NCBI RefSeq assembly: GCF_000242615.2
Contig: NZ_KI912268.1
Coordinates: forward strand, 1,177,462 to 1,241,461
DNA length: 64,000 nucleotides
Source of the DNA: Holophaga foetida DSM 6591
Lineage (GTDB): Bacteria; Acidobacteriota; Holophagae; Holophagales; Holophagaceae
Reading direction: 5' to 3'
Within the stretch, counting starts at the first letter, position 1. Each line of letters opens with the position of its first letter. The notes beneath the pieces were generated by a model. The model saw only the letters and a list, made by a program, of their open reading frames with translations, was not told the DNA's origin and did not search any database. Shown here piece by piece: positions 52,128 to 61,912 of this stretch. Position numbers and translations under genes: made by a program.

Positions 52128-53245
52128 AACCCGCGATCCGCTATCTGGTGCTCTGGGCCACCGCAGATTGCAACCTGGATTGTGTCTACTGCTACCGCCA
52201 GACCCGGGGCTCCGAGACCATGTCCCGGAACACCGCCCACGCCGCCCTGGCGTTGGCGGCGTCTTCGGGCCTGCCCTTCCACGTTCAGATCGCCGGAGGG
52301 GAACCCACCTTGGCTCCCGGTGTGATCACGACCGTTGTTGAGAGGATCCGCAATCAGCAGTGGCCCGCGACCATCGCCCTTCAGACCAACGGGACCAGCA
52401 TGACAGAGGACCTTATCCGCCTGTGTCAGTCCCACAGCGTGGACATCGGCATGAGTCTGGACGGCCCTCCGGCGGTTCACGGCCAGAGTCGGGGAAGAGG
52501 CCTGGAATCCTACCGGACCCTTGGCCGCTTGGCCGAACAGGACATACCGGTCCGGGTCACCACGGTGCTCTCCAGCCTGAACGTGGCCCACCTCGAAAAG
52601 CTGGCCCTGGCCCTGTCCACCTATCCAAATGTGAGAGGCCTGGCGCTGGATCCTTTGGTGAACCTGGGGCGGGCGGCGGCTCGTCCGGATCTGGTTCCCA
52701 CTCCACCTTCGGTGGTGGCGGGGATACGCAGCCTTTTCACGACTGTCCAGGGCCTGAAGTCAAGGCGCCGCACTCCCTTCTCCTGGCGGGAACTGGATCT
52801 GGTGGAGAAGGCCCTGATGCCGCAAGCGATGGCGGGGGCCTCCTGTGGAAGCGCGGACTATTGCCACGCCTGCCGAGGAGAAAGCCTTGCGGTGGCTCCT
52901 GATGGTCGGCTCTATCCCTGCAGCCAATCGGTGGGCAACCCGGGGTTGCAGGTCGGCACCCTGGAAGCCCCTGACTGGAAGAAGCTTCGGTCGACCTTCT
53001 GCGGCACCCGCCTCAATGGGCCATGCGAAACCTGCCCCCTTGCAGGCCGCTGCCCTGGGGACTGCCCCTCCCGCCTCGCACACGAAGTCGGTCCATCCAT
53101 CACCTGTTCCATCTATCGGACCCTGGCGTCCGCCCTGCTGAGGACCTCCCATGATCGAGACCCGTATCTCTTACTTCAGTGCCACCGCGACGGAACTGAC
53201 CACCCTCAGTCAAGCCATTCTGCGTCTCAAGGCGGAAGACTCTGA
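52118..53245 (+). CDS. Radical SAM protein with SPASM-like C-terminal cysteines
   Basis: 375 residues, GTG start overlapping the nitrilase gene. Radical SAM cluster motif CNLDCVYC (Cys18, Cys22, Cys25), followed by the GGEPTL motif (IAGGEPTLAPG) and TNGT strand. The C-terminal part has many Cys: CHACRGESLAVAPDGRLYPC, CGTRLNGPCETC and CPGDCP, a SPASM-type arrangement for extra Fe-S clusters. SPASM proteins usually modify peptides, but some act on small molecules; no precursor peptide is seen here. The last ~32 codons overlap cobN by 95 bases, unusually long, and their sequence is low-complexity (HPQSSHSASQGG), so the functional protein may end earlier. Confidence 0.85.
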   Translation: MPLKPAIRYLVLWATADCNLDCVYCYRQTRGSETMSRNTAHAALALAASSGLPFHVQIAGGEPTLAPGVITTVVERIRNQQWPATIALQTNGTSMTEDLIRLCQSHSVDIGMSLDGPPAVHGQSRGRGLESYRTLGRLAEQDIPVRVTTVLSSLNVAHLEKLALALSTYPNVRGLALDPLVNLGRAAARPDLVPTPPSVVAGIRSLFTTVQGLKSRRRTPFSWRELDLVEKALMPQAMAGASCGSADYCHACRGESLAVAPDGRLYPCSQSVGNPGLQVGTLEAPDWKKLRSTFCGTRLNGPCETCPLAGRCPGDCPSRLAHEVGPSITCSIYRTLASALLRTSHDRDPYLLLQCHRDGTDHPQSSHSASQGGRL

Positions 53246-56200
53246 CATCAGGCTCTGGGCCCGCACTCAGGCCCAGCTCTACGACCAGGCCCGCGTCGAC
53301 GCCTTCGTGCGGGAGGCGCTGGCCAGCGAGGCCGTAATCATCGCCCTGCACGGGGGCAAGGCATCCTGCCCAGCCTGGGAAGCCCTCTTCGGGAAGATCC
53401 AGGAGTTGAAGGCGACTGGAGAGAAGGTCCCTTGGATCCATATCCAGGCTCAGGGAGGGGACGCCGATGGCATCCTGGTGGCCCAGGAGCACTCGGACGG
53501 CTTGGAGGATGGCACCTGGGCTGGGCTCCACACCCTCCTCCACCGGGGGGGCGCCGTCAACACTCATCGGGGCCTGGCCACCCTGGCGGCCCGTCTGAAG
53601 GGGGCGAATACCCCCTTTCCCGAGCCTGTCCCTGTGCCCTACGAGGGCATCCACCACCCAGACCTGGGCTTCTTCCCGGATCTGGATACCTACCGCAGCC
53701 AGAACCTCCTTGGGGGCAAACCCACAGTCGGCGTTCTCTTCTACCAGACCTACTGGCTGAACCAGAACCTGGCCCCAGTGGAGGCCCTGATCCACGCCCT
53801 GGAGGCCAGGGGGGCTGATGTCATCCCGGTCTTCAGCAACCGCATGCGGGATGTCTCCCTGGGCAACCTGGGCTCCGACGAGGTCGTTGAGAAGTATTTC
53901 AAGAAGAGTGGCAAGGCCTGCATCGATGTCCTGGTGAGCGCCATGGGCATGTCCATGACCCTCACCGAGAAGGCGTTCGAACAGGTGCTGCCCGGACTGG
54001 ACGTGCCCGTGCTCCAGGCCATGACCTGCAGCCTGCCCCGCAAGGCCTGGGAGGAGAGCTACCAGGGCATGAGCAGCATGGATGTAACCTTCCAGGCGGC
54101 CCAGCCGGAGTTCGATGGCAACCTGATCACCCTCCCCATTGCCACACGGGAACAGGACACGGTGGATCCGGTCACCGGAGCCCTGCTTGGGCGGCTCGTC
54201 CCCATCGAGGAGCGGGTGGAGCGCATGGCGGACTTGGCCATCAAGTGGGGCATGCTGCGCCAGAAGGCCAACGCAGAGAAGAAAGTCGCCATCATCTTCC
54301 ACCACTACCCGCCCCGCAACGACCGGATCGGATGCGCCGCAGGGTTGGACACCTTCGAGAGCATGCGCCTTCTCATGGAGCGCATGGACGCCGCAGGCTA
54401 CCGCCTGGACCAGTCCTTCGAGAACGCCGATGCCGTCGCCCAGGCCATGCTGAGCCGCCTCACCTGCGACCAGCGCTGGCTAACCCCCGAACAGATGGCG
54501 GACCGGGCCGAGGCCAAGGCCGACCGCGCCACCTTCATGCCCTGGCATGAGGGCCTGCCAGAGAAGGTCCGGGAGAAGATGGCTGGCGACTGGGGGGCCA
54601 TGCCAGGCGCCCTCTTCGTTCATGAGGATCAGCTCCACTTCGCTGGCCTCCTCAACGGCAACGTCTTCCTCACCATCCAGCCCCCCAGGGGAGATCTGGA
54701 GAAGGCCGGGGAGATGCTCCACGACTTGATCCTCAGCCCGACCCACCATTACCTGGCGCACTATCGCTGGATCCGGGATGTCTTCCAGGCCGACGCCGTC
54801 ATCCATGTGGGCTGCCACGGTTCCCTGGAGTGGTTACCGGGCAAGGCCCTGGGCCTTTCCGAGGGCTGCTATCCGGATCTGGCCCTCCACGACCTGCCCA
54901 ATATCTACCCATACATCATCAACAACCCTGGCGAGGGCACCCAGGCCAAGCGCCGCTCGGCCTGCGCTCTGGTGGACCACCTGACGCCCCCCTTCCGCAA
55001 CGCTGATCTCTATGAGGAAACAGCGGATGTGGCCCGAGTCCTGGCGGAATACCAGGAGGCGGCCCGGCAGGACCCCGGCAAGCTCCCCATCCTGGCGGGC
55101 ATGGTCTGGGAGGCCACCGTCAAGGCCGATCTCCATCAGGATCTGGGCCTGGATGAAGAAACGGCCATGGCGGACCTGGGTGGCTTCCTGGACAAACTCC
55201 ACGCCAAGCTGTCCGAACTGGAAGACACCATGATCTCCGACGGCCTCCACACCCTGGGAGAGGTTCCAGCCCCGGAGCGCCTGGAGGAATACCTGGCTCA
55301 GCTCACGCGCCTCCCCAACGGGGATGTCCCCAGCCTGCGGGAGGAGATCCTTGTCACCATGGGAACCACCCTGGACGAAGTCATCGCCCATCGGGGCGAG
55401 CGGATCTTCCAGGGGCGCAGCGGGGGACAGCTGATCGCCGAGGCCCATGCCAAGGCCCTGGAGCTGGTGCGGGCCCTCAGCCATACGGCGTACGACCCTG
55501 CCGCCGTGGAGGGATTGGTGGAGGCCACTTTCGGGGGGCCTCGGCCTGGGCTTCAGAAGGTCATGGCCTACCTGGCGGAGAGCCTGGTACCCCGGATCCG
55601 CAAAGTCACCCTGGAGATGGATTCCATCCTTGGGGCCCTTTCAGGGCGCTTCGTGCCCCCCGGCCCCTCCGGCGCCCCCACCCGGGGGCAGGCCGATATC
55701 CTTCCCTCGGGGCGGAACTTCTTCTCCCTGGACCCCCGCTGCCTGCCGAGCCCGGCGGCCTGGGAGGTGGGCAAGAATCTGGGGGATGCCCTCCTGGCCC
55801 GCTACCAGAAAGAGGAGGGCAAGTACCCCCAGAACGTGGGAATCATCGTCTGGGGCACCTCCAACATGCGGACCAAGGGTGACGATATCGCCGAGATCCT
55901 CTACCTCATGGGCATCCGCCCCCTCTGGATGGCCAATGGCCAGGTCTCAGGTCTGGAGATCATGCCTCTTTCCGAGCTTAAGCGCCCCCGTATTGATGTC
56001 ACGCCCAGGATCTCAGGCTTCTTCCGGGATGCCTTCCCCAACCTGGTGGACATGCTGGACCGGGCCGCCCGCATGGTGGCAGCCCTGGGCGAAGCCCCTG
56101 AAAGCAACTACATCCGGGCCCACGTTCTGGCCGATGCCGAAAGCTACCGCAGCGAAGGCCTGGGTGAAGACGATGCCTGGCGACTGGCCACCTTCCGGGT

Positions 56201-56927
56201 CTTCGGGTGCCCCCCGGGCACCTATGGAGCCGGGGTCGCCGAGCTAGTGGAATCCAAGAACTGGAAGACCAAAGAGGATCTGGGGGAGGCCTACATCCGC
56301 TATTCGGCCCACGCCTACGGCAAGGGCAGCTACGGCGAGGTGAGGCCCCAGGCCTTCCGCAAGCTCCTCGGCCGCATGGACGCCACCGTCAAGAACGAGG
56401 ACAGCCGCGAGTGGGACATGCTCTCCTGCACGGACTTCTACAACTACCACGGCGGGCTCATCGTGGCCGCCACCACGGTGCGCGGGGTCAAGCCCCTCGC
56501 CATGGTGGGAGATACCTCCGATCCCAAGCACATCGTCACCCGCAGCACCGAGGAGGAGACCAAGCACATCCTCCGGGCTCGCATCCTCAATCCCAAGTGG
56601 ATCGAGGGACTCCAGCGTCACGGCTACAAGGGGGCGGGGGACATCAGTAAGGTTCTGGACATCCTCATCGGGTGGGACGCCACGGCGGATGTGATGGAGG
56701 ACTGGATGTACGAGCGGGTGGCGGGGCGCTACGCCCTGGACCCGGAGATGCAGAAGTGGCTCAAGGAGGTCAATCCCTACGCCCTTCAGAACATCCTGGA
56801 CAAGCTCCTGGAAACCATCCAGCGCGGGATGTGGAACGCCACTGACGAGATGAAGCAGGACCTGGAAGACGCCTACATGGATATCGAGGGCGAACTGGAA
56901 GATGCCCTGGAAGGAGAACCCACGTGA
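53151..56927 (+). CDS. cobN: CobN-type cobaltochelatase (large subunit; CobN/BchH family)
   Basis: 1258 residues, the usual length. It binds the tetrapyrrole and receives the metal, driven by ChlI/ChlD AAA+ partners. The N-terminus MIETRISYFSATATELTTL is typical of CobN and supports the start at 53151 despite the overlap with the gene before. Central motif at ~550-620: IHVGCHGSLEWLPGKALGLS, then NIYPYIINNPGEGTQAKRR and DHLTPPF, hallmarks of the family. C-terminal part includes GIIVWGTSNMRTKGDDIAEILYLMG and KNEDSREWDMLSCTDFYNYHGG. The actual metal and direction (insertion or removal) cannot be read from sequence; CobN from aerobic cobalamin synthesis takes cobalt. Overlaps chlD by four bases. 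Confidence 0.92.
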   Translation: MIETRISYFSATATELTTLSQAILRLKAEDSDIRLWARTQAQLYDQARVDAFVREALASEAVIIALHGGKASCPAWEALFGKIQELKATGEKVPWIHIQAQGGDADGILVAQEHSDGLEDGTWAGLHTLLHRGGAVNTHRGLATLAARLKGANTPFPEPVPVPYEGIHHPDLGFFPDLDTYRSQNLLGGKPTVGVLFYQTYWLNQNLAPVEALIHALEARGADVIPVFSNRMRDVSLGNLGSDEVVEKYFKKSGKACIDVLVSAMGMSMTLTEKAFEQVLPGLDVPVLQAMTCSLPRKAWEESYQGMSSMDVTFQAAQPEFDGNLITLPIATREQDTVDPVTGALLGRLVPIEERVERMADLAIKWGMLRQKANAEKKVAIIFHHYPPRNDRIGCAAGLDTFESMRLLMERMDAAGYRLDQSFENADAVAQAMLSRLTCDQRWLTPEQMADRAEAKADRATFMPWHEGLPEKVREKMAGDWGAMPGALFVHEDQLHFAGLLNGNVFLTIQPPRGDLEKAGEMLHDLILSPTHHYLAHYRWIRDVFQADAVIHVGCHGSLEWLPGKALGLSEGCYPDLALHDLPNIYPYIINNPGEGTQAKRRSACALVDHLTPPFRNADLYEETADVARVLAEYQEAARQDPGKLPILAGMVWEATVKADLHQDLGLDEETAMADLGGFLDKLHAKLSELEDTMISDGLHTLGEVPAPERLEEYLAQLTRLPNGDVPSLREEILVTMGTTLDEVIAHRGERIFQGRSGGQLIAEAHAKALELVRALSHTAYDPAAVEGLVEATFGGPRPGLQKVMAYLAESLVPRIRKVTLEMDSILGALSGRFVPPGPSGAPTRGQADILPSGRNFFSLDPRCLPSPAAWEVGKNLGDALLARYQKEEGKYPQNVGIIVWGTSNMRTKGDDIAEILYLMGIRPLWMANGQVSGLEIMPLSELKRPRIDVTPRISGFFRDAFPNLVDMLDRAARMVAALGEAPESNYIRAHVLADAESYRSEGLGEDDAWRLATFRVFGCPPGTYGAGVAELVESKNWKTKEDLGEAYIRYSAHAYGKGSYGEVRPQAFRKLLGRMDATVKNEDSREWDMLSCTDFYNYHGGLIVAATTVRGVKPLAMVGDTSDPKHIVTRSTEEETKHILRARILNPKWIEGLQRHGYKGAGDISKVLDILIGWDATADVMEDWMYERVAGRYALDPEMQKWLKEVNPYALQNILDKLLETIQRGMWNATDEMKQDLEDAYMDIEGELEDALEGEPT

Positions 56928-58813
56928 ACCGTAGGCCTCTCTTTCCCTTCTCAGCCCTGGTGGGACAGGAATCCCTGAAGCTGGCGCTGCTGCTCAGCGC
57001 AGTTCAGCCCCGGCTTGGGGGAGTCCTCCTCCGGGGCGAGAAGGGCACGGCCAAATCCACTGCCGCCCGGGGTTTGGCGAGCCTGCTCCCGGGCAAGGCT
57101 CCCTTCAAGACGTTGCCCCTGGGGGCCACGGAGGACCGTCTGGCAGGGGGGCTGGATCTGGAGGCCACCCTGGCCCAGGGCCGCCCCGTCTTCCAACCGG
57201 GCCTGCTGGCCCAGGTCCATGGGGGGGTGCTTTATGTGGACGAGGTGAACCTCCTGGACGATCACCTGGTGGATCTGGTACTGGATGCCGCCGCGTCGGG
57301 TATCAACCGGGTAGAGCGGGAAGGGCTGAGTGTCTGGCATCCCGCCGAATTCGCCCTGCTCGGCACCATGAACCCGGAGGAGGGCTCCCTTCGACCCCAG
57401 CTTTTGGACCGCTTCGGTTTCTGCGTAGACATCGAATCCGAGAAACGGCCAGAGGATCGGGTGGACCTCATGGAAGCCCGGGAGGCCTTCGAGCGGGATC
57501 CCGCAGGCTTCTGCGCCCACTGGGCCAAGGAGGAGTCGGCTTTGGGCCAGCGCCTGGTCAGGGCCCGTCAGCTCCTTCCTCTGGTCCGCGTCCCCCGCCA
57601 TGTCCAGGCTTACATCGCCGAGATCTGCAAGACCCAGAACACCGCAGGCCACCGCGCCGATCTGGTCCTTGCCCAGGGGGCCTCCGCCCACTCCGCCTGG
57701 CAGGGCCGCGATCGGGCCACGGCAGAGGATGTCCTTGCCGTTCTGGAGTTCGCCCTGACTCACCGCCGTCGGGACAGCCTGGACGCCCCGCCCCCTCCTC
57801 CGCCGCTCGAACCCGAAGATTCAGAGGATCCTCAGCCACAGGATCCCCTCTCCCCTCCCGAGGGGCCGCCGCCTCCACAGACGGTCCCTCCGGAGCCTGA
57901 ACCCGGTCCCGAACCGGATCAGGCCCCCGCCCCCCCGCCTCCTCCCCCGGGCTCCACCCCGGATGAGGATCTCGTGCTGGGGGTGGGGGAACCCTTCAAG
58001 GTGCGCCACCTGAGTCCCCAGGAGGATCGCTTGGCCCGAAAGGGCTCAGGGCGCCGACAGCGCACCCGCAGTGCCGACCGGCGGGGGCGCTATGTGCGCT
58101 CCCGCCCCTGTCGCCACGGCCTTGATCTGGCCCTGGACGCCACCCTGCGCGCCTCGGCACCCCACCAGCTCCATCGCCGGACCACCAGCAGCCTGAAGCT
58201 GGTGGTCAAACGGGAGGACTGGCAGGCCAAGGTGCGGGAGCGCCGCACCGGCTCCTTCATCCTCTTTGTCGTGGACGCCAGCGGTTCCATGGGTGCCCGG
58301 GGGCGCATGGTGGCCTCCAAGGGGGCCGTCCTCAGCCTGCTCCTGGACGCGTACCAGAAGCGGGACAAGGTGGGCCTCATCGCCTTCCGGCGCCGGGAGG
58401 CCCAGCTGGTGCTCCCCCCCACAGCTTCCATCGATTTGGCCAGCCGCATCCTCAAGGAGCTTCCCATCGGGGGCCGCACCCCTCTGGCCTCGGCGCTCGT
58501 CAAGGCCTATGAGACCCTCCGCCCCCTCCTCACCCGGGAGCCCAGCCTCCGCCCCCTGGCCATCCTCATCAGTGACGGGCGGGCCAACGCCGGTCTGGAA
58601 GGTCCCGGGAGCATGGAGGAGACCTGCCGCATCGCCACCCGGGTGGCCCAGGACGAGCGCATCCGTTGGATTGTCGTGGACACCGAAGACACTCGGGGCG
58701 TCCGGCTCCGCCAAGCCTCTAAGGTGGCGGCGGCCCTGGGTGCCCAATGCCTGCCCGTGGAGGATCTACGGGCTGAAGACCTCATCCGCATCGTGAAAGG
58801 AAGCCAAGCTTGA
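56924..58813 (+). CDS. chlD: ChlD/BchD-type chelatase AAA+ subunit with VWA domain
   Basis: 629 residues. N-terminal AAA+ domain (~8-290) with Walker A RGEKGTAKST and Walker B YVDEVNLLDDHLVD; a Pro-rich, acidic linker (~290-350, runs of PPPP); C-terminal von Willebrand A domain (~430-625) with the metal-ion site DASGSMG and SDGRANAG. In magnesium and cobalt chelatases this subunit bridges ChlI and the large subunit. The Walker motifs are better preserved than in many ChlD proteins. Overlaps cobN and chlI by four bases each, so the three subunits are made together. CobS/CobT-like genes are absent from the window. Confidence 0.93.
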   Translation: MNRRPLFPFSALVGQESLKLALLLSAVQPRLGGVLLRGEKGTAKSTAARGLASLLPGKAPFKTLPLGATEDRLAGGLDLEATLAQGRPVFQPGLLAQVHGGVLYVDEVNLLDDHLVDLVLDAAASGINRVEREGLSVWHPAEFALLGTMNPEEGSLRPQLLDRFGFCVDIESEKRPEDRVDLMEAREAFERDPAGFCAHWAKEESALGQRLVRARQLLPLVRVPRHVQAYIAEICKTQNTAGHRADLVLAQGASAHSAWQGRDRATAEDVLAVLEFALTHRRRDSLDAPPPPPPLEPEDSEDPQPQDPLSPPEGPPPPQTVPPEPEPGPEPDQAPAPPPPPPGSTPDEDLVLGVGEPFKVRHLSPQEDRLARKGSGRRQRTRSADRRGRYVRSRPCRHGLDLALDATLRASAPHQLHRRTTSSLKLVVKREDWQAKVRERRTGSFILFVVDASGSMGARGRMVASKGAVLSLLLDAYQKRDKVGLIAFRRREAQLVLPPTASIDLASRILKELPIGGRTPLASALVKAYETLRPLLTREPSLRPLAILISDGRANAGLEGPGSMEETCRIATRVAQDERIRWIVVDTEDTRGVRLRQASKVAAALGAQCLPVEDLRAEDLIRIVKGSQA

Positions 58814-59835
58814 GCCATCGAACTCCCTACCCATTCGCGGCCATCGTCGGCCAGGAGCCCATGAAGCTGGGCCTCATCCTGGCCGTCATCTCCCCCACGC
58901 TCTCGGGCATTCTCATCCGAGGAGAAAAGGGCACTGCCAAGTCCACCGCCGTGCGTGCACTGGCGGAGATCCTCCCAGAGCAGGAACTGGTCACGGGATG
59001 TCCCTTCCGCCTGGCTCCTTCTGAGCGGGGCAGCCTCTGTGAGACCTGTCCCCGGGAAGGCTGCCGAAAAGCCTTTGAATACCACCGAGGGCACGTCCCC
59101 GTCGTGGAGCTCCCCGTGGGAGCCACGGAGGACCGTGTCGCAGGCACCATGGACCTGGAACGGGCCCTGCGGGAGGGGATCCGGGCTTTCGAACCGGGCC
59201 TGCTCGCTGCCGCCCACCGGGGCATCCTCTATGTGGACGAGGTCAACCTCCTGGACGACCACGTGGTGGACCTCCTCCTGGACAGCGCTGCCATGGGCGT
59301 GAACACCGTGGAGCGGGAGGGGGTCAGCTTGGCCCACCCCGCCCGATTCTCCCTGGTGGGCACCATGAATCCCGAGGAGGGGGAACTTCGCCCCCAGCTC
59401 CTGGACCGATTCGGCCTTTGCGTCACCGTAGAGGGTTCCAAGGACCCCCATGAGCGGGTGGAGATCATGGAACGTCGGGCCGCTTTCGAGGCCTCCCCTG
59501 AGGCCTTTGCCGCCAAGTGGGGGGAGGCCGCCCGGGACATTGCCCAGCGCATCCGCGAGGCCATACGCCTCTTCCCCACCGTCGAGACCGAACGCCGACT
59601 CCTCTTTGATATCGCCCACACCAGCCTCGAACTTGGCGTGGACGGCCACCGTGGCGATCTCATGATGCTGCGGGCCGCCAAGGCCTTGGCGGCCTGGCAC
59701 GGCCGAGACCAGGTCACGGCGGGGGACGTGCAGGAGGCTGCTAGCTTCGTGCTGCCCCATCGCATGCGGCGCCAACCGCTCCAGGACATTGCCCGGGAGG
59801 TCAAGCTCCCGGCTCTGACGGGGGTGGGACGATGA
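58810..59835 (+). CDS. chlI: ChlI/BchI-type chelatase ATPase
   Basis: 341 residues, TTG start at 58810 overlapping the chlD stop (TTGA) with AAAGGA upstream. AAA+ motor of the chelatase: Walker A RGEKGTAKST (~38-47), a Cys-containing insertion (CETCPREGCRKAF) seen in many ChlI proteins, Walker B YVDEVNLLDDHVVD, the sensor motif MNPEEGELRPQLLDRFGLCV and C-terminal helical lid with GDLMMLRAAKALAAW. Strongly similar to the AAA+ part of the preceding gene. It hydrolyses ATP to drive metal transfer by CobN. Confidence 0.95.
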   Translation: MSHRTPYPFAAIVGQEPMKLGLILAVISPTLSGILIRGEKGTAKSTAVRALAEILPEQELVTGCPFRLAPSERGSLCETCPREGCRKAFEYHRGHVPVVELPVGATEDRVAGTMDLERALREGIRAFEPGLLAAAHRGILYVDEVNLLDDHVVDLLLDSAAMGVNTVEREGVSLAHPARFSLVGTMNPEEGELRPQLLDRFGLCVTVEGSKDPHERVEIMERRAAFEASPEAFAAKWGEAARDIAQRIREAIRLFPTVETERRLLFDIAHTSLELGVDGHRGDLMMLRAAKALAAWHGRDQVTAGDVQEAASFVLPHRMRRQPLQDIAREVKLPALTGVGR

Positions 59836-61007
59836 TCCTGGGAACCTTCTACGAGGGCCTGGAACTCCACAGGGAGGACCGGATCGTCTACGGGCGTTTC
59901 CTGGCACCCCATCGGGTGGTCTCCACCTGCCAGATAGCCGGGGGGATGCGGGAGGATCTCCAGGTGGTCTACAACCACCAGAGCTGCGAACCCGCCTTCC
60001 ACTGCGAACGAGTTGGACACAAAGTATCCAAGGACTACCGGGAGAGCCAGCGACAGGTCTGCGAGCGTGCAGGGCTCCCCTTTGAGGCCAGTGCATCTCT
60101 GGGCACTGCCGCCAACATGAACTGCCTGGGGCTCCAGGAGCGGCGTTTCCGGGATCTGATCGTGGTGGCGGCCTGCACCGCTGGGGTTGAAGGCAATGCG
60201 GGTCGCGCCGGTGACCCAGCAGGGACCTACGAGTGGGAGGGGCGCTTCGAGCGGGTCAGCCCTGTGATGGTCCCCTCCCACGGCACCATCAATACCCTCC
60301 TCTTCATCAACCGCGAGTTGACGCCAGGGGCCTTGGTGCGGTCGCTCATGACCGCTACCGAAGCCAAGAGCGCCGCCCTGCAGGACCTGGTAGTGGGCTC
60401 GAAGTACTCCCTGGGCCGGGCCACGGGCACAGGCACTGATCAGATCGCCAGTTGCTGTCGCCTGGGCACGGGCATACCTCTCACCAGCGCAGGCAAACAC
60501 AGCATCCTGGGACAGATGATTGGCGAGGCGGTCCGGGAAGCCATCAAGGATGCCCTGGCCCTCCAGAACGGCCTGACCCCGGACAGCCAGCGTTCCGTCC
60601 TCCAGCAGCTTAAACGCTTCGGCCTGACGCACGAAGGGCTGGAGGATGGTGCCCGGAGGCATCTCTCAGAATATGAAGCCGAACTCTTCCGTCGGAATAT
60701 CCATGTCCTCGATGCTGACCCCCTGATCGTGGGGGCCGCCGCTGCCTTGGCAGAGGTGGCTGACCAGCTCAGGACCGGCATCCTGCCGATGAGCTGCGCC
60801 AGGGAGCTGGGGGCATCTCTGGCGGCCCAGATGGCCTGCGCCGTTTCAGGGAACTACAGCCTCTTCGAAGAGTGCCGAATGGCAGCATCAACCCAACTCG
60901 AAGCCTTCGACCCCACGGGCATTGCCGCCTGGGCCATGCCCCGTGGTTTCGAGTCCAAGTGGAAGCACCTCCACACATCCCTCACTGAGGAAGGAGCCTG
61001 TCTATGA
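59832..61007 (+). CDS. cbiZ: Cytoplasmic CbiZ-like adenosylcobinamide amidohydrolase
   Basis: 391 residues, no signal peptide. The CbiZ core (~20-230) has QIAGGMREDLQVVYNHQSCE, GTINTLLFINRELTPGALV, TATEAKSAALQDLVV and ATGTGTDQIAS, parallel to the exported copy. An extra C-terminal helical region of about 150 residues (~245-391) is absent from the other copy and contains several Cys (MSCAREL, MACAVSGNYSLFEEC). It would convert imported cobinamide or pseudocobalamin-type molecules into cobyric acid next to the chelatase. Overlaps chlI and the next ABC gene by four bases. Confidence 0.88.
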   Translation: MILGTFYEGLELHREDRIVYGRFLAPHRVVSTCQIAGGMREDLQVVYNHQSCEPAFHCERVGHKVSKDYRESQRQVCERAGLPFEASASLGTAANMNCLGLQERRFRDLIVVAACTAGVEGNAGRAGDPAGTYEWEGRFERVSPVMVPSHGTINTLLFINRELTPGALVRSLMTATEAKSAALQDLVVGSKYSLGRATGTGTDQIASCCRLGTGIPLTSAGKHSILGQMIGEAVREAIKDALALQNGLTPDSQRSVLQQLKRFGLTHEGLEDGARRHLSEYEAELFRRNIHVLDADPLIVGAAAALAEVADQLRTGILPMSCARELGASLAAQMACAVSGNYSLFEECRMAASTQLEAFDPTGIAAWAMPRGFESKWKHLHTSLTEEGACL

Positions 61008-61912
61008 TCGTCCTGGACAATCTGGTCAAACGGTTCGGTGCCATCACCGCCGTGGACCACCTGAGCCTGCACCTGGAGAAAGGCAAGATCCACGGGCTCC
61101 TTGGCCCCAACGGGGCAGGCAAGACCACGCTGGTGCGCATGATGTCCACCCTTACCCGGCCCACGGCGGGCAAGGCATCCGTGGCGGGATGCGATGTGGA
61201 ACGGGACGCCATGGGGGTCAAGCGCTCCATCGGAGTGGTCCATCAGACCCTCAACTTCGATCCGGAATTGACGGCCGAGGAGGCCCTGGTGGTCCACGGG
61301 CGCCTCCACGGTATGAAGGGGGGCCACTTGGACCAGCGGGTCCACGAGATGCTGACCTTCGCAGGGCTGGAAAAAGAGGCCAAGCGTTTGGTCCCCAACT
61401 TCTCTGGCGGCATGAAGCGCCGCCTCTCCATCGCCCGGGCCATGCTCCACGAGCCGGAAGTCATTCTCCTGGACGAGCCCAGCGTGGGCCTGGACGCCCA
61501 CGCCCGCCGCAATGTGTGGGACCTGGTGCGCAATCTGCGGGATGCGGGTCGGACCTTGGTGCTCACGACCCATTACATGGAGGAGGCCCAGGCCCTCTCG
61601 GACCGGGTTGTCATCGTCGACCACGGCAAGGTGATCGGGGACGGAAGTCCCGAGGCCCTCATCGCTGAAGCTGGGCGTGTAGCCGTGGATCATCCTGGAC
61701 CATCCGGGACCCTCACCCGCTTTTTCGAATCCCGGGAGGAGGCCGCCCACTTTGTCGCCTCTCTCGAAGAACCCGCCACCGTCAGGGCCGCCAACCTTGA
61801 GGATGTCTTCCTCAAGATCACAGGCCGCCACGTCAACCCCAAGGAACAGGAAGGAGCCGCTGCCAATGCAAGCCGTCATGGCCATACTGCTGCGCGAAAA
61901 CATCATTCTTAA
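61004..61912 (+). CDS. ABC-2-type transporter ATPase (DrrA/NodI-like)
   Basis: 302 residues. Walker A GPNGAGKTT, Q-loop VVHQTLNF, signature FSGGMKRRLSIARAML, Walker B VILLDEPSVGLDAHARR, switch His TTHYMEEAQAL, and the LEDVFLKITGR end typical of DrrA-like ATPases. These serve exporters of lipids, antibiotics or polysaccharides, occasionally of other amphipathic molecules. It is translationally linked to cbiZ and to the permease, so the exporter is probably dedicated to a compound made or processed in this locus. Confidence 0.93.
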   Translation: MIVLDNLVKRFGAITAVDHLSLHLEKGKIHGLLGPNGAGKTTLVRMMSTLTRPTAGKASVAGCDVERDAMGVKRSIGVVHQTLNFDPELTAEEALVVHGRLHGMKGGHLDQRVHEMLTFAGLEKEAKRLVPNFSGGMKRRLSIARAMLHEPEVILLDEPSVGLDAHARRNVWDLVRNLRDAGRTLVLTTHYMEEAQALSDRVVIVDHGKVIGDGSPEALIAEAGRVAVDHPGPSGTLTRFFESREEAAHFVASLEEPATVRAANLEDVFLKITGRHVNPKEQEGAAANASRHGHTAARKHHS

